Part shown: in pieces, positions 39,651 through 49,959 of the stretch
Layout: each line of letters opens with the position of its first letter
Numbering within the stretch: the first letter of the stretch is position 1
Assembly: GCA_030681795.1 (NCBI GenBank)
Contig: JAUXRG010000098.1
Location: 100,732 to 164,731 of the forward strand
Direction of reading: 5' to 3'
From: Rubrivivax sp.
GTDB lineage: Bacteria; Pseudomonadota; Gammaproteobacteria; Burkholderiales; Burkholderiaceae_C
Length of the DNA stretch: 64,000 bases
Program-made: the position numbers and the translations under genes
The notes under the pieces: generated by a model
The model's database searches: none
The model's input: only the letters and a program-made list of their open reading frames with translations
What the model was told of the DNA's origin: nothing

Positions 39651-42600
39651 CCAGCGGTCCACCGCTGCCGCCGGTGACGCGCGGCGCATCGGCCACGCGG
39701 GCGCGGGGCTTTTGCTGGCGTGCCATGTAGCTGTAGAGCACCGGCACCACCACCAGCGTGAGCAGCGTCGAGGCGATGACGCCACCGATGATGGCGCGGC
39801 CCATGGGGGCCTGGATCTCGCCCCCCTCGTTGAAGGCCAGGGCCAGCGGCAGCATGCCGAAGACCATCGCCATCGTCGTCATGATGATCGGCCGCATGCG
39901 TGTCAGCCCGGCCTGCAGCAAGGCCTCGGGCACCGTGGCGCCACCCCGGCGTGCGTGGTTCGCGAAGTCGACCAGCAGGATGGCGTTTTTGGTCACCAGG
40001 CCCATCAGCATCACCAGGCCGATCATGCTGAAGATGTTCAGCGTGCTCTTCGTGAACAGCAGCGCCAGCATCACGCCGATCAAGGCCAGCGGCAGGCTGG
40101 CCATGATGGCGATGGGCTGCAGGAAGCTGCCGAACTGGCTGGCCAGCACGATGTAGATGAAGATCGCCGCCAGCGCCATCGCCGCCAGCAGGCCGCCGAA
40201 GGCCTCCGACTGCTGCTGCATGCGGCCGCCGATGTCGAAGGTATAGCCCGGCGGCAGCGTCGTGGCCTTGATCAGCTTCTGCACGTCTTCGCCCACCTCG
40301 CCGGCACTGCGGCCCTGCACACCCGCGAACACGGCTTCGCGGCGCTGCAGGTTCTGGCGCCGGATGACCTCGGGATTGAACACGCTTTCGATGGTGGCCA
40401 CGCTGTCCAGGCTGATCGGCGTGCCGTCCTTCGCGAAGGCCACCGGCAGCGCCCGCAGCTGCTCCACACGTTCACGCTGGCTCTCGTTCAGGCGCAGCAC
40501 GACGTCGACCTGGTCGCCGTCGGGCGTCGTCCAGTAAGTGGCCGTCTCGCCGTTGACATAAGCACGCAGGCTGCTGGCCAGCTGCGGCGCCGTGAGCCCG
40601 AGTTCACGCACGGCACCGGGCTTGAGCTTCACCGCAAAGGCCGGCATGCCCTGCTGCACCGAGCTTTCGACATCGACCACGTTCGGGATCTTCTTCACCT
40701 TCTCGGCGAAGTCCGTCGCCACCTTGGCCAGGCCCTCGGCGTCGCTGCCCAGGATGGCGACATAGATCGGCCGGTTGAAGCCCACGCTGGCGTCGGTGCC
40801 GGGGATGCGCGCGATGTCCTTGCGGATGGCCTCTTCCACTTCCTTCTGGCTGCGGCTGCGGTCCTTGCGGTCCTTCAGCGCAATGTTCATCCAGGCCTGG
40901 TTGCGCTGGCCGGCGCCGCCGACCCAGGTCGACACGTCCTTGACCTCGGGCAGCGCCTGCACGATGGCCTCCACCTGCCGCACCTTGGCGTCGGTGCGGT
41001 CCAGGCTGCTGCCCACCGGCATGCGCAGGTTGAGCTGGGTGTAGCCCTGGTCGGTCTCGGGCACGAACTCGCTGCCCACCAGCGGCGCCAGGCCCAAGGC
41101 GGCGACGAAGCTCAAGGCGCCGACGGCCATCACCACACCACGGGGCGTCAGCGTGGCCAGGCGCCAGTGGCGGGCGCTGCCCTTGTCGCGCCGGTTCTGC
41201 GCGTCGAAACCGTGCGCGTAGACCGGGATGCCCAGCCAGAACCGGCGCAGCCCCAGCGTCCAGCGCCGCTCGCTGAAGATCCAGTGGATGGCGCGCTCGT
41301 AGACGCGGTGCAGTGCGTCCATCGCGGCGTCGGTGGCGCGGATGGCGTGGCCGATGACGGGCCAGCGTTTCATGCGCACCGACGGCGGGTCGTGCCAGAC
41401 GCTGCTGAGCATGGGGTCGAGCGTGAAGCTGACGAACAGGCTCACCAGCACCGCCACCACCACGGTGATGCCGAAGGGGTAGAAAAACTTGCCGATGATG
41501 CCGCCCATGAAGGCCACCGGCGCAAACACCGCGACGATGGCGAAGGTGGTGGCCATCACCGCCAGGCCGATCTCCTCGGTGCCCTCGCGCGCGGCGCGGA
41601 AGTGATCTTTGCCCATGCCGACGTGGCGCACGATGTTTTCGCGCACGACGATGGCGTCGTCGATGAGCAGGCCGATGCACAGGCTCAGCGCCATCATCGT
41701 CATGAAGTTCAGCGTGAAGCCGAAAGCGTAGACGGCGATGAAGCTGCTGATGACGGCAATCGGCAGCGTCAGCCCGGTGATGATGGTGCTGCGCCAGCTG
41801 TGCAGGAAGAGGAAGACGATGGCCACCGTGAGCAGCGCGCCTTCGATCAGCGTGTTGCGCAGGCCGTCAAGGCTGCCCTTGACCCAGTCGCTGTCGGCGC
41901 GGATCAGGCGCAGTTCGACATCCGGCGGCAGCGTCTTGCGCACCTCGTCCAGCGCCGCCTTGATGGCCTCGCCGGCGGCCACGATGTTGGCGTCCTGCTG
42001 CTTGAAGACGTTGAAGGTGATGGCGCGCTGGCCGTTGATGCGGGCCACCGAGTCGGGTTCACGTTCACGCTCGACCAGCGTGCCCAGGTCGGCCAGCGTC
42101 AGCGACAGGTTGCCGCGTTTGGCGACCACCAGGCCTTCGAACTGGCGCGGGTCGCGCACGCGGCCCTCGACCCGCAGCAGCACGTCCTGCGTGTGGTCGG
42201 ACAGCAGGCCCACCGGCTGGTCGGCGTTGGCTTCCTTCAGCGCCGCGGCGATCTCGGCCGGCGTCACGGCATAGGCGCGCAGGCGGGCCGGGTCGAGGTC
42301 GATGCGCACTTCGCGCTGCGTCAGGCCGTTGACCTCGACACGCGCCACGCCTTCGACGCGGCGCAGCCGCTTGTCGACGCTGTTCTCGGCCAGCACCGAC
42401 AGTTCGCGGCCGCTGCGGGTCGGGCTCACCAGCGCCGCGTTGACGATGGGCTGGTTGTTGTCGTTGTTCCAGCGCGCGAGGGTCGGCGCCTTCACGTCCT
42501 TCGGGAAACCGCCCTGCACGGCCGCCACGCGGTCACGCAGGTCCTGCATCGCACGGCCCATGTCGGCGTCCAGGCTGAACTCGATGTTCACCCAGCCCGT

Positions 42601-42861
42601 GCCTTCGCGCGCGCCCGAGGTGATGCGCTTGACGCCGGCGACGCCGTTGACGGCTTCTTCGAGCGGCTTGACGAGTTCACGCTCCACCGCCTCGGGCGAA
42701 GCACCCGGGTAGCGCACTTCCATCCAGGCGCCGGGGAAGCTGATGTCGGGCATCTGTTCGACACCCAGCTTGGCGTAGCTGAAGAGGCCCAGCACACACA
42801 GCGCCACCATCACCATGGCGGCGAAGACGGGGTTGTTGATCGAGACCCGCGTGATCCACAT
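39628..42861 (-). CDS. RND efflux transporter, inner-membrane permease
   Basis: The 1,077-aa product is an AcrB/HAE-type resistance-nodulation-division pump that exports substrates by proton antiport. It begins '[23 protein letters not shown]' with the first membrane helix; the proton-relay Asp pair is in '[10 protein letters not shown]', and the second half has '[22 protein letters not shown]'. A charged segment of about 60 residues ('[19 protein letters not shown]') between the two halves is longer than in AcrB. The adaptor gene lies 10 bp upstream. No outer-membrane channel gene is nearby, so the pump probably recruits one encoded elsewhere. Confidence 0.95.
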   Translation of the reverse strand: MWITRVSINNPVFAAMVMVALCVLGLFSYAKLGVEQMPDISFPGAWMEVRYPGASPEAVERELVKPLEEAVNGVAGVKRITSGAREGTGWVNIEFSLDADMGRAMQDLRDRVAAVQGGFPKDVKAPTLARWNNDNNQPIVNAALVSPTRSGRELSVLAENSVDKRLRRVEGVARVEVNGLTQREVRIDLDPARLRAYAVTPAEIAAALKEANADQPVGLLSDHTQDVLLRVEGRVRDPRQFEGLVVAKRGNLSLTLADLGTLVEREREPDSVARINGQRAITFNVFKQQDANIVAAGEAIKAALDEVRKTLPPDVELRLIRADSDWVKGSLDGLRNTLIEGALLTVAIVFLFLHSWRSTIITGLTLPIAVISSFIAVYAFGFTLNFMTMMALSLCIGLLIDDAIVVRENIVRHVGMGKDHFRAAREGTEEIGLAVMATTFAIVAVFAPVAFMGGIIGKFFYPFGITVVVAVLVSLFVSFTLDPMLSSVWHDPPSVRMKRWPVIGHAIRATDAAMDALHRVYERAIHWIFSERRWTLGLRRFWLGIPVYAHGFDAQNRRDKGSARHWRLATLTPRGVVMAVGALSFVAALGLAPLVGSEFVPETDQGYTQLNLRMPVGSSLDRTDAKVRQVEAIVQALPEVKDVSTWVGGAGQRNQAWMNIALKDRKDRSRSQKEVEEAIRKDIARIPGTDASVGFNRPIYVAILGSDAEGLAKVATDFAEKVKKIPNVVDVESSVQQGMPAFAVKLKPGAVRELGLTAPQLASSLRAYVNGETATYWTTPDGDQVDVVLRLNESQRERVEQLRALPVAFAKDGTPISLDSVATIESVFNPEVIRRQNLQRREAVFAGVQGRSAGEVGEDVQKLIKATTLPPGYTFDIGGRMQQQSEAFGGLLAAMALAAIFIYIVLASQFGSFLQPIAIMASLPLALIGVMLALLFTKSTLNIFSMIGLVMLMGLVTKNAILLVDFANHARRGGATVPEALLQAGLTRMRPIIMTTMAMVFGMLPLALAFNEGGEIQAPMGRAIIGGVIASTLLTLVVVPVLYSYMARQQKPRARVADAPRVTGGSGGPLVMPADRD

Positions 42862-42871
42862 GGCCGGCTCC

Positions 42872-44092
42872 TTATTTGACGAGCGGTGTCGACGCGGCAG
42901 CCGACGCTACCGGTGCCGTCTTGTTCGCCACCACCAGCGCCTTGGCGCCTTCACGCAGGTTGTCGAAACGTGCCGCCAGCACCTGGCTGGCGGGCGTGAC
43001 GCCCTGCAGCACCTCGACGCGGCCTTCGCGCGGGTCCTTGCGGCCCAGCGTGACGGCGCGCCGCGCGAGCAGGCCGCCTTCGATGACCCAGACATGGTCC
43101 TGGCCCGAGGTGTTGCCCACGGCGCTGGACGGCAGCGTCAGGCGGTCCGCGTCGTCGGCCAGCGTGGCACGCGCCAGCGCGTACTGGCCGGCGCGCAGGC
43201 GCTCCTGCGGGTTGGCCATCGCGATCGTCACGCCGATGCTGCGTGTGCCGGGTTCGGCCGCCGGCGCGATGCGCGCAATGCGCCCGGCCACCGGCTTGTC
43301 GACACCCTCGACCTGCACGTCCACCGCCATGCCCGGCGCGATGCGGCTGACCTCGTGCGTGCCGACGTTGCCGGCCAGTTCCAGCGTCGTCAGGTCGACG
43401 ATGGTCAGCACAGTCTGCTCGGCAGCAATCTTTTCGCCCGGCACGGCGTGGCGCTTGGCGACGATGCCCGAGATGGGCGCCAGCAGGCTGGCGTCGCGCA
43501 GTCCGACACGCGTGGTGTCCAGTGACGCCTGCGAGGCGTTGAGCTGGGCGCGTGCGGTGTCCAGCCCCGCACGCGAACTGTCCAGCGCGCTGGACGAGAT
43601 GAACTGCTGCGCCGCCAGGCGCTCGTTGTTGGCGTGGGCACGTTCGGCCTGGGCCAGCGTGGCGCGCGCCGATTCCAGCTGCGCGCCGCGCTCGGCCACG
43701 CGGCTGGCCAGGTCGGCGAGGTCGACGCGGCCCAGCACCTGCCCGGCCTGCACACGGCTGCCCTCGGCCACCGCCAGGCTGAGCAGCGTGCCGCCGGCCT
43801 TGGCACGCACCATCGCCGTCTGCGGCGCCACCAGCGGGCCCGAGAACTCGACCACGCCCGGCAGGCGCGCCAGCGCCGGCTGCACCACCTCGCGCGGCGC
43901 GAACTCCAGCGGCACCTCGGGCTTCTTGCCGTCCTTGGACTCCTTGCCGTCGGCCGCGGCCGAAGCGGATTGCGCCACGGCGTTGCCCAGCGGGCCGCCC
44001 ACCGGCTTCAGCCAACCGGCCTGCCAGGCGCCGCCGGCCGCGGCCAGCACCACCCCAAGCAAACCACCCGTCAGCCACCACTGCTTTTTCAT
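42872..44092 (-). CDS. RND efflux periplasmic adaptor (membrane fusion protein)
   Basis: The 406-aa protein bridges the pump to an outer-membrane channel. It has an N-terminal membrane anchor or signal ('WLTGGLLGVVLAAAGGAWQ'), a lipoyl half-motif 'GGTLLSLAVAEGSRVQAGQVLG', a coiled-coil hairpin ('QLESARATLAQAERAHANNERLAAQQF') and the second lipoyl half 'LLAPISGIVAKRHAVPGEKI'. Beta-barrel and membrane-proximal domains follow. It is transcribed just before the RND permease. About 140 bp upstream holds no gene. Confidence 0.94.
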   Translation of the reverse strand: MKKQWWLTGGLLGVVLAAAGGAWQAGWLKPVGGPLGNAVAQSASAAADGKESKDGKKPEVPLEFAPREVVQPALARLPGVVEFSGPLVAPQTAMVRAKAGGTLLSLAVAEGSRVQAGQVLGRVDLADLASRVAERGAQLESARATLAQAERAHANNERLAAQQFISSSALDSSRAGLDTARAQLNASQASLDTTRVGLRDASLLAPISGIVAKRHAVPGEKIAAEQTVLTIVDLTTLELAGNVGTHEVSRIAPGMAVDVQVEGVDKPVAGRIARIAPAAEPGTRSIGVTIAMANPQERLRAGQYALARATLADDADRLTLPSSAVGNTSGQDHVWVIEGGLLARRAVTLGRKDPREGRVEVLQGVTPASQVLAARFDNLREGAKALVVANKTAPVASAAASTPLVK

Positions 44093-44233
44093 GTTCCGCC
44101 CCTGTCAGATCGCCGCTCCGGCCTCGTGCCAGTCAGCGCGGCGCAGTGTAGGCAAGGCCCCCGGCAGCCGGGCGGGCTTGCGACGAAGCGTGCAAAGCGG
44201 AGGACGAACTGCAGACCGGGCCACCGGTGCCGT

Positions 44234-47074
44234 TCAGACAGTGTCGAGCGCCTGCGGCATCCGGGCAAGGGCCCAGCGTTCGAGTTCATCGGCCGGCAGC
44301 GGCCGGCTGAAGAGGTAGCCCTGGCCGGCGTCACAGGTCAGGGCGTGCATCAGCAGCGCCTGGCCTTCGGTCTCGATGCCCTCGGCCACCGTGTTCATGC
44401 CCATCGTGCGCGCGACGCGGATCGTCGCTTCGATGAGCACGCGGTGGTACTCCACGGTCTCGGCGTGCTGCACGAAGCTGCGGTCGACCTTCACCGTGTC
44501 CACCGGCATCTGGTGCAGGCAGGCCAGGCTGGAATAGCCGGTGCCGAAGTCGTCCAGCGCCAGCCGCACGCCCAGCGCCTTCAGCTCGCGCAGCGTGGTC
44601 TGCACACGTTCGTCCTGCGCCGCCAGGCTCTCGGTCACCTCCAGCTGCAGCTGCGTCGGCAGCATCTGGTTGGCCTGCAGCACGTCGCGCACCTCGTCCA
44701 CCAGCGCCGCGCGCTTGAGCTGCGCCCGCGACAGGTTCACGGCCAGCTGCCCCGGTGCCGCGTCACCCAGGCGGCGCTGCCACTGCGCAAACTGCCGGCA
44801 GGCCGTCTCCAGCACGAAGGCCCCCACGGCGTCGATGAGGCCGCATTCCTCGGCGATGGGCACGAACTCCACTGGCGGCACCAGGCCGCGCTGCGGGTGC
44901 TGCCAGCGCACCAGCGCCTCGACGCCCGACATCTGCCGGTCGGACAGCCGCACCACCGGCTGGTAGACGACAAACAGCTCGGCCTCCTTCAGCGCGCGGC
45001 GCAGATCGGCCTCGACCTCCAGCAGCCGCACCACACGTTCGTGCATCGCGGGGTCGAACAGCACCCAGCGGCCGCGGCCGGCACGTTTGGCCTCGTACAT
45101 CGCGGTGTCGGCGTTGCGCAGCACCTCCTCGGCCGCCGCGGCATCGGTGATGTCATCGGCGCCCAGCCGCTGCGGGTCGTCGCAGACCACGAGGCCGAGG
45201 CTGACGCTGCCCTGCACCGGGGCGTTGTCGATCAGGTAGGGCTCGCCCAGCTCCTCGAGCAGCCGCTGCGCGATGTGGCCGGCGCGCGCCACGTCACCCA
45301 CGCCGTCGAGCACGACGACAAACTCGTCGCCCCCCAGGCGCGCGGCCATCGGGCATTCCAGGCGCGCCACGGCGTCGCCCGGGCGCAGGGCCAGCGTCAG
45401 GCGCTGTGCCATCTGGCGCAGCAGTTCGTCGCCGGCACCATGGCCCAGCGTGTCGTTGACCTGCTTGAAGCGGTCGAAGTCCATGAACAGCACCGCGAAG
45501 CCGTAACCCGCATGGCGCCGCGCATGTGCGACGGCCTGCTGCAGGCGCTCCATGACCACGGCGCGGTTGGGCAGGCGGGTCAGTGCGTCGGTGCGTGCGC
45601 TGGTGTGCAGCTGCTCCTGCAGCTCACGGCCCTGCGTGATGTCGCTGAAGCAGGCCACCACGCCTGACACCTGGCCGAGGTTGTCGCGCTGCGGCTGGGT
45701 GTTGACGAGCAGCCAGCGCAGCTCGCCCGAAGGTGTGTGCACGCCCATGGTCTCGTTGCTCAGCGCCTGGCCGGTGGCCAGCGTGCGTGCGGCGGGCAGC
45801 TCGCCCGGCGGGTAGTCGCTGCCGTCGGCACGCAAGCAGCGCCAGCGGGCGTCCATCGCGGCCACGCCCTGCATCTGCGCCAGGCTCAGGCCGAGCATGC
45901 GCTCGGCCTCGCGGTTGGCGTCGAGGATCTGCGCCTCGGGGCCCAGCACCGTCACGCCGGCCGGCAGCGCCGCCCACAGCGCCGTCAGCTTGGCCTGCTG
46001 CTGCACACGCGCCGTGGTGTCGCTGCACACGCGCACAAAACCGCGCAGGCGGCCCGCGCCCTCGGCCGGCGACGGCGGCGCAGCGCCGGGCGCGGCGGCG
46101 GTTTCGTCGCGCAGCGGGCGCAGGTCGACGTCGAGCCAGAGGTCGCGCCCGTCGCGGGTGCGGTACAGGCTTTCGACGCGCAGGCCCTGGGCTTCCTGCA
46201 CGGCCAGCCGCAGGCGCGCATGCACGGCGGCGTCGGCCTGCGCATGCGCCAGCAGGTCACCGGGGCGCTGGCCCTGGGCATCGGCCAGCGGCCACCCGGT
46301 GCCGCGCGTGAAGGCGGCGTTGACCCAGACGATGAGGTCCTCGGCATCGGTGATGAGCACCAGCGCCGTCGTGTGCTCGGCCACCAGCGCCAGTCTCTGC
46401 AGCTCGGTCGCCTGCTCGCGCAGGCGCAGGCCGTGCCGACGCACCGAACGGGCCGTCGGCTCCACCACCGCCAGGCCGAGCAGGCCCAGCAGCACCAGCA
46501 TGCCGGCCAGGCCCCAGCGCACCTCCTGGCCAAAACGCTGTGCACGTTCTTCGGCCGCTTCGCGCAGCCGCGCGCTCAGCCGCTGCGCAGCGGCCAGCGC
46601 GGGTTCGGTCTCGGCCTGCAGCGCGGCGGCACTGGGGCGCAGCAGCGCGCCGGTCTCCCCGTCGGCCTGCCGCAGCAGGATCTGGCTGCGGTACCAGAGC
46701 CGCTCGCGCGCGGCCTGCCAGTCCTGCAGCGCCGGGCCGACACGCTGCTGCAGTTCGGTCGAACGCGCCATCTGGCGCGCCAGCAGCGCCTCCATCAGCA
46801 AGGCGTCCTGCGCCGAGCCGTTGACCAGCACCTGCAGCGCCTGCAGGTGGCGCGCCCGCACCGGCGCGTCGTCGGCCGCATCCACCAGCAGCGCGGCCAG
46901 GCGGCCGGCCTGCTGCGAGAGGGTGCGCTGCAGGCCGGCATGGTCGAGGATCTCGGCATCGGCGGCGCGCAGTTCCTCCAGGCGCAGCGTGCTCAGGCCC
47001 TGCAGCACCAGCGCGACGGCCAGCACCACGAAGGCCAGGTACATGGCCAGACGCACGCGCCTCTGGCCCATCAT
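44234..47074 (-). CDS. Membrane-bound PAS-GGDEF-EAL cyclic di-GMP protein
   Basis: The roughly 946-aa protein has a first membrane helix ('AMYLAFVVLAVALVLQGLS'), a helical extracytoplasmic domain, a second helix ('WGLAGMLVLLGLLGLAVV'), two PAS domains, a GGDEF domain with intact 'GGDEF' and an EAL domain with 'EALVRW', 'DDFGTGYSS' and 'AEGIE'. Both cyclase and phosphodiesterase sites look intact. Eight extra residues ('ECPMAARL') separate the RxxD-like 'RPGD' from GGDEF, so the canonical I-site spacing is lost. The ATG at 47074 follows a G-rich Shine-Dalgarno-like 'gaaggggggg' and a short basic N-terminus; in-frame ATGs to 47143 cannot be excluded. Confidence 0.92.
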   Translation of the reverse strand: MMGQRRVRLAMYLAFVVLAVALVLQGLSTLRLEELRAADAEILDHAGLQRTLSQQAGRLAALLVDAADDAPVRARHLQALQVLVNGSAQDALLMEALLARQMARSTELQQRVGPALQDWQAARERLWYRSQILLRQADGETGALLRPSAAALQAETEPALAAAQRLSARLREAAEERAQRFGQEVRWGLAGMLVLLGLLGLAVVEPTARSVRRHGLRLREQATELQRLALVAEHTTALVLITDAEDLIVWVNAAFTRGTGWPLADAQGQRPGDLLAHAQADAAVHARLRLAVQEAQGLRVESLYRTRDGRDLWLDVDLRPLRDETAAAPGAAPPSPAEGAGRLRGFVRVCSDTTARVQQQAKLTALWAALPAGVTVLGPEAQILDANREAERMLGLSLAQMQGVAAMDARWRCLRADGSDYPPGELPAARTLATGQALSNETMGVHTPSGELRWLLVNTQPQRDNLGQVSGVVACFSDITQGRELQEQLHTSARTDALTRLPNRAVVMERLQQAVAHARRHAGYGFAVLFMDFDRFKQVNDTLGHGAGDELLRQMAQRLTLALRPGDAVARLECPMAARLGGDEFVVVLDGVGDVARAGHIAQRLLEELGEPYLIDNAPVQGSVSLGLVVCDDPQRLGADDITDAAAAEEVLRNADTAMYEAKRAGRGRWVLFDPAMHERVVRLLEVEADLRRALKEAELFVVYQPVVRLSDRQMSGVEALVRWQHPQRGLVPPVEFVPIAEECGLIDAVGAFVLETACRQFAQWQRRLGDAAPGQLAVNLSRAQLKRAALVDEVRDVLQANQMLPTQLQLEVTESLAAQDERVQTTLRELKALGVRLALDDFGTGYSSLACLHQMPVDTVKVDRSFVQHAETVEYHRVLIEATIRVARTMGMNTVAEGIETEGQALLMHALTCDAGQGYLFSRPLPADELERWALARMPQALDTV

Positions 47075-47260
47075 GGGCGCGCCCCCCCCTTCGCCGGCCC
47101 CGGGGGGTGGCATCTTGACGGGCGGGAGGGCGTTGGGCGGCATAGGCTGGGGGCGGGGTCGGGGCAGCACGTCACGAACGCGCAAGCGACTCGCCCCACC
47201 CGGGATATCGGCGCCGCACGCGCCAGATGAAGCGCCGCGCCGCCGCGGCGTGGCGGCGCG

Positions 47261-49270
47261 TCAGGCTGTCGGCAACCTGAACTGCGCCACCTCGCCGGCC
47301 AGCAGCACGGCCTGATCCTTCAGCGAACCGGCGGCGGCCGCGGTCTGCTCCACGAGCGCGGCGTTCTGCTGCGTCACGCGGTCCAGGTCCTGCACGGCCT
47401 GGGCCGATTGCGCGATGCCCTGGGTCTGCTCGCGCGCCCCGTTCGACACCTCGGACAGCAGTTCGCGCACGCGGCCGGCGCTGCCGACGATTTCATCGAT
47501 GGTGGCGCCGGCTTCGCGCACCACGAGCGTGCCGCGCTCCACCTGCTCGAGGCTGGCGCCGATGAGGGTCTTGATCTCGCGCGCCGCCTCGCCCGAACGC
47601 TGCGCCAGCGCCCGCACCTCGGCGGCCACGACGGCAAAACCCCGGCCCTGCTCGCCGGCACGCGCCGCTTCCACGGCCGCGTTCAGCGCCAGGATGTTGG
47701 TCTGGAAGGCAATGCCGTCGATGGTGCCGATGATGTCGCCGATGCGCGCCGACGAGTCGTTGATCTGCTGCATGGTGGCCACCACCTGGCCGATGATCTT
47801 GCCGCCACGCTGTGCCGCGTCGGCATTCGTCAGCGCCAGCTTTGCGGCCTCGCCCACGGTGCCCTCGTTGTTGCGCACGGTGGCCGCGATCTGCTCCATC
47901 GACGCCGCCGTCTCTTCCAGGTTGGCCGCCGACTGCTCGGTACGCCCGGACAGGTCGAGCGCGCCGCTGCTGATCTGCGTGCTGGCGGTGACGATGCCGT
48001 CGGACGCACCGCGCACCTGCGACACGATGCGGCGCAAGGAGGCCTGCATGTCGGTCAGCGTGTGCATCAGGTTGGCGGCCTCGTCGGCGCCCCAGGCACG
48101 TGGCTGGGTGGTGAGGTCGCCTTCGCGCATGGCGTTGATGTGGAAGGCCACTTCCTTCAGGCCGCCTTCGAGCACCTTGCGGAAGGAAACGAAGAGGTAG
48201 GCCACCGCCACCAAGGTCAGCAGCAGCAACACCGCCACGGCATTGCGGTGCAGGGTCAAGGCGCCGACACGCGCGGCCAGCAGTTCGTCCAGCCGCTTCA
48301 GCGATGCGCTGCCGGCCTTGTCCAGGCCGTCCAGTGCGGCATCGGCTGCCACCAACACCTTGGCCGGGGCGTCGCTGCTTTCCGATACCTCGTGGAACCG
48401 GTGCAGCGCCTGGTAGGTGGCGTCGAAGTTCAGCAGCCCCGAGACTTCGGGTCGCACCTTGAGCACCTTGTCGACACCGGCCTTCCAGCGATCGGACAAC
48501 TGGTCGGCGATGGCTTCCTGGGCGTGCAGGGCCTTGAGCATCCCCGCGGAGGCGGTGCCCCCATGGGCTATCGCCAGCGCAGTGTCGCGCATGCGCGAGG
48601 TGGCCTCGATCAGTGCCGGCAACGCCCCCGTGCCACCGTCCATCAGGTAGTAGGTGTCGATGTCAGGGTCGAGCGTGAGGTTGGAGTTGTCGGTGGCGGT
48701 GGTCATCAGCTGCAGCGCGGCGGCCACCGCCTCGCCGTAGCCGGACAGCACCTTGTCGACGCCGGCGCCGGGCGCCGGCAGCGCCTTCAGCCTGGACAGC
48801 AGCGTGTCATGAGCGCCGCCGGTGTCCAGGACGGCGCCATGGGCCGCCTGGGCAGCCGCCAGTTTCTTCAGCGCGGCGTCGAGCGCCGCACGGGCCGTGG
48901 CCAGTTCCGGCGCTTCGCTGCCCTGGGCGGCCGCCTGCGCGGCCCATCGGCGCTGCGCTTGCAGGGCCTGCACCACCGGCGAGGCCTCGGTCAGGTAGGC
49001 CACCCCGACACGCTCACGCGCAGAAAACTCGATGCTGGCCCCCTTGTCGCCGAAGAAGCTGTAGGCCAGCACGGCGATGGGCACCGTGAACATCACGGAA
49101 ATGACGAAGGCCTTGGCGCGAAAGCCGATGGCGCGGAACAGGCGCACACCGGGTGACCAGATGCCGTGGTAACGGAAGAACTCGGACACCCCCCGGGCCG
49201 GAGCCCGGGCGGATACGCTGACGGAACGAGGAACGGCCTTGGGTGCCCGAGGGCTCAGAACTGCATGCAT
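47261..49270 (-). CDS. Methyl-accepting chemotaxis protein
   Basis: The 669-aa chemoreceptor has a membrane helix ('AFVISVMFTVPIAVLAYSFF', about residues 50-70), a large helical periplasmic domain, a second helix ('AVAVLLLLTLVAVAYLFVS'), a HAMP domain and the cytoplasmic signalling domain. Its tip, 'GIAFQTNILALNAAVEAARAGEQGRGFAVVA', is the canonical receptor hairpin, and Gln/Glu methylation regions flank it. No C-terminal CheR-binding pentapeptide is present. The ATG at 49270 with 'ggag' six bases away is chosen over a longer frame. It would be a target of the CheR, CheD and CheB proteins encoded at the start of the window. Confidence 0.95.
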   Translation of the reverse strand: MHAVLSPRAPKAVPRSVSVSARAPARGVSEFFRYHGIWSPGVRLFRAIGFRAKAFVISVMFTVPIAVLAYSFFGDKGASIEFSARERVGVAYLTEASPVVQALQAQRRWAAQAAAQGSEAPELATARAALDAALKKLAAAQAAHGAVLDTGGAHDTLLSRLKALPAPGAGVDKVLSGYGEAVAAALQLMTTATDNSNLTLDPDIDTYYLMDGGTGALPALIEATSRMRDTALAIAHGGTASAGMLKALHAQEAIADQLSDRWKAGVDKVLKVRPEVSGLLNFDATYQALHRFHEVSESSDAPAKVLVAADAALDGLDKAGSASLKRLDELLAARVGALTLHRNAVAVLLLLTLVAVAYLFVSFRKVLEGGLKEVAFHINAMREGDLTTQPRAWGADEAANLMHTLTDMQASLRRIVSQVRGASDGIVTASTQISSGALDLSGRTEQSAANLEETAASMEQIAATVRNNEGTVGEAAKLALTNADAAQRGGKIIGQVVATMQQINDSSARIGDIIGTIDGIAFQTNILALNAAVEAARAGEQGRGFAVVAAEVRALAQRSGEAAREIKTLIGASLEQVERGTLVVREAGATIDEIVGSAGRVRELLSEVSNGAREQTQGIAQSAQAVQDLDRVTQQNAALVEQTAAAAGSLKDQAVLLAGEVAQFRLPTA

Positions 49271-49412
49271 GGCGACTCCGGAGCGATGCACCCGACATGG
49301 GCACCCGTCGACTCCCGATCCCATTTTCGGCAGCACCTTGAAGGGCTTGAGGCCGGAAAAGCGGGCTCCGGGCACCGCTGTTCGTCGCTCGGCCCGGCGG
49401 CCCGGCTTGGCC

Positions 49413-49896
49413 TCAGGCCCCGTGCCGCGCCGCGCGCTGTGCGCAGCCCCAGGCCAGCACACCAGCCCCGGCGGCGGCCCAGAACACCGCCGGGTAACCG
49501 TGGCCTTCGATCAGCCAGCCGCCGCCCACGCCACCGATCACGCCCGACAGGCCATAGCCGAGCATGGTGTAGAGCGCCTGGCCGCGGCCGCGCAGGCGGT
49601 CCGGGAAGTGCCGGTGCACCAGCGCGATGCAGGCCGCGTGGTGGCCCGCGAAGGTGATGGCGTGCGACGCCTGCGCCAGCGCCAGCACGACCGGCACCGC
49701 GCCCCCCGCGGCCACGGCGACAAAACGCAGCGTCGTCACGCCCGCCACCAGCTTCAGCCAGCCCACGGGCGACAGCCAATGGAAAAAGCGCCCCTGGAAC
49801 CAGAAGAAGGCGATCTCGGCCACCACGCTGACGGCCCAGAAGGCCCCCACCGCGGCCTTGCCGTAGCCCAGCGACACCAGGGCCAGCGAAAAGAAG
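49413..49896 (-). pseudogene. C-terminal part of MFS transporter split by IS1595-type element
   Basis: From the insertion junction the transporter frame continues 'SLALVSLGYGKAAVGAFWAVSVVAEI...' to a stop at 49413, with about six hydrophobic helices. It matches the second half of a 12-helix major facilitator of the nucleoside/HcaT-like type, whose first half lies at 52194-52896. Removing the element and one copy of the 8-bp duplication rejoins 'LYAFF' to 'SLALVSLGYG' in frame, giving about 392 residues. An open frame reading in from the element start is not a real start. Confidence 0.9.
49889..49896. repeat. Target-site duplication, left copy (AAAAGAAG)
   Basis: The 8 bp AAAAGAAG abut the left terminal inverted repeat and recur at 52194-52201 next to the right one. 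Eight bases is the length reported for IS1595-family elements. Confidence 0.92.
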
Positions 49897-49922
49897 GAGA
49901 AGTGTGTACTTGACACACCCAT
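49897..49922. repeat. Left terminal inverted repeat (26 bp)
   Basis: It begins GAGAAGTGTGTACTTGACAC and is identical to the reverse complement of 52168-52193. It contains a consensus -35 hexamer TTGACA at 49910-49915 pointing toward the transposase gene. Confidence 0.95.
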
Positions 49923-49959
49923 GATTTGGGCGCACATTACGGCCACACCGGAGCAAAAC

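Noticed and set aside
39502..42879. 1,125-aa open frame opposite the RND permease
   Set aside because: The minus strand encodes an unmistakable RND pump; the plus-strand frame is its compositional shadow.
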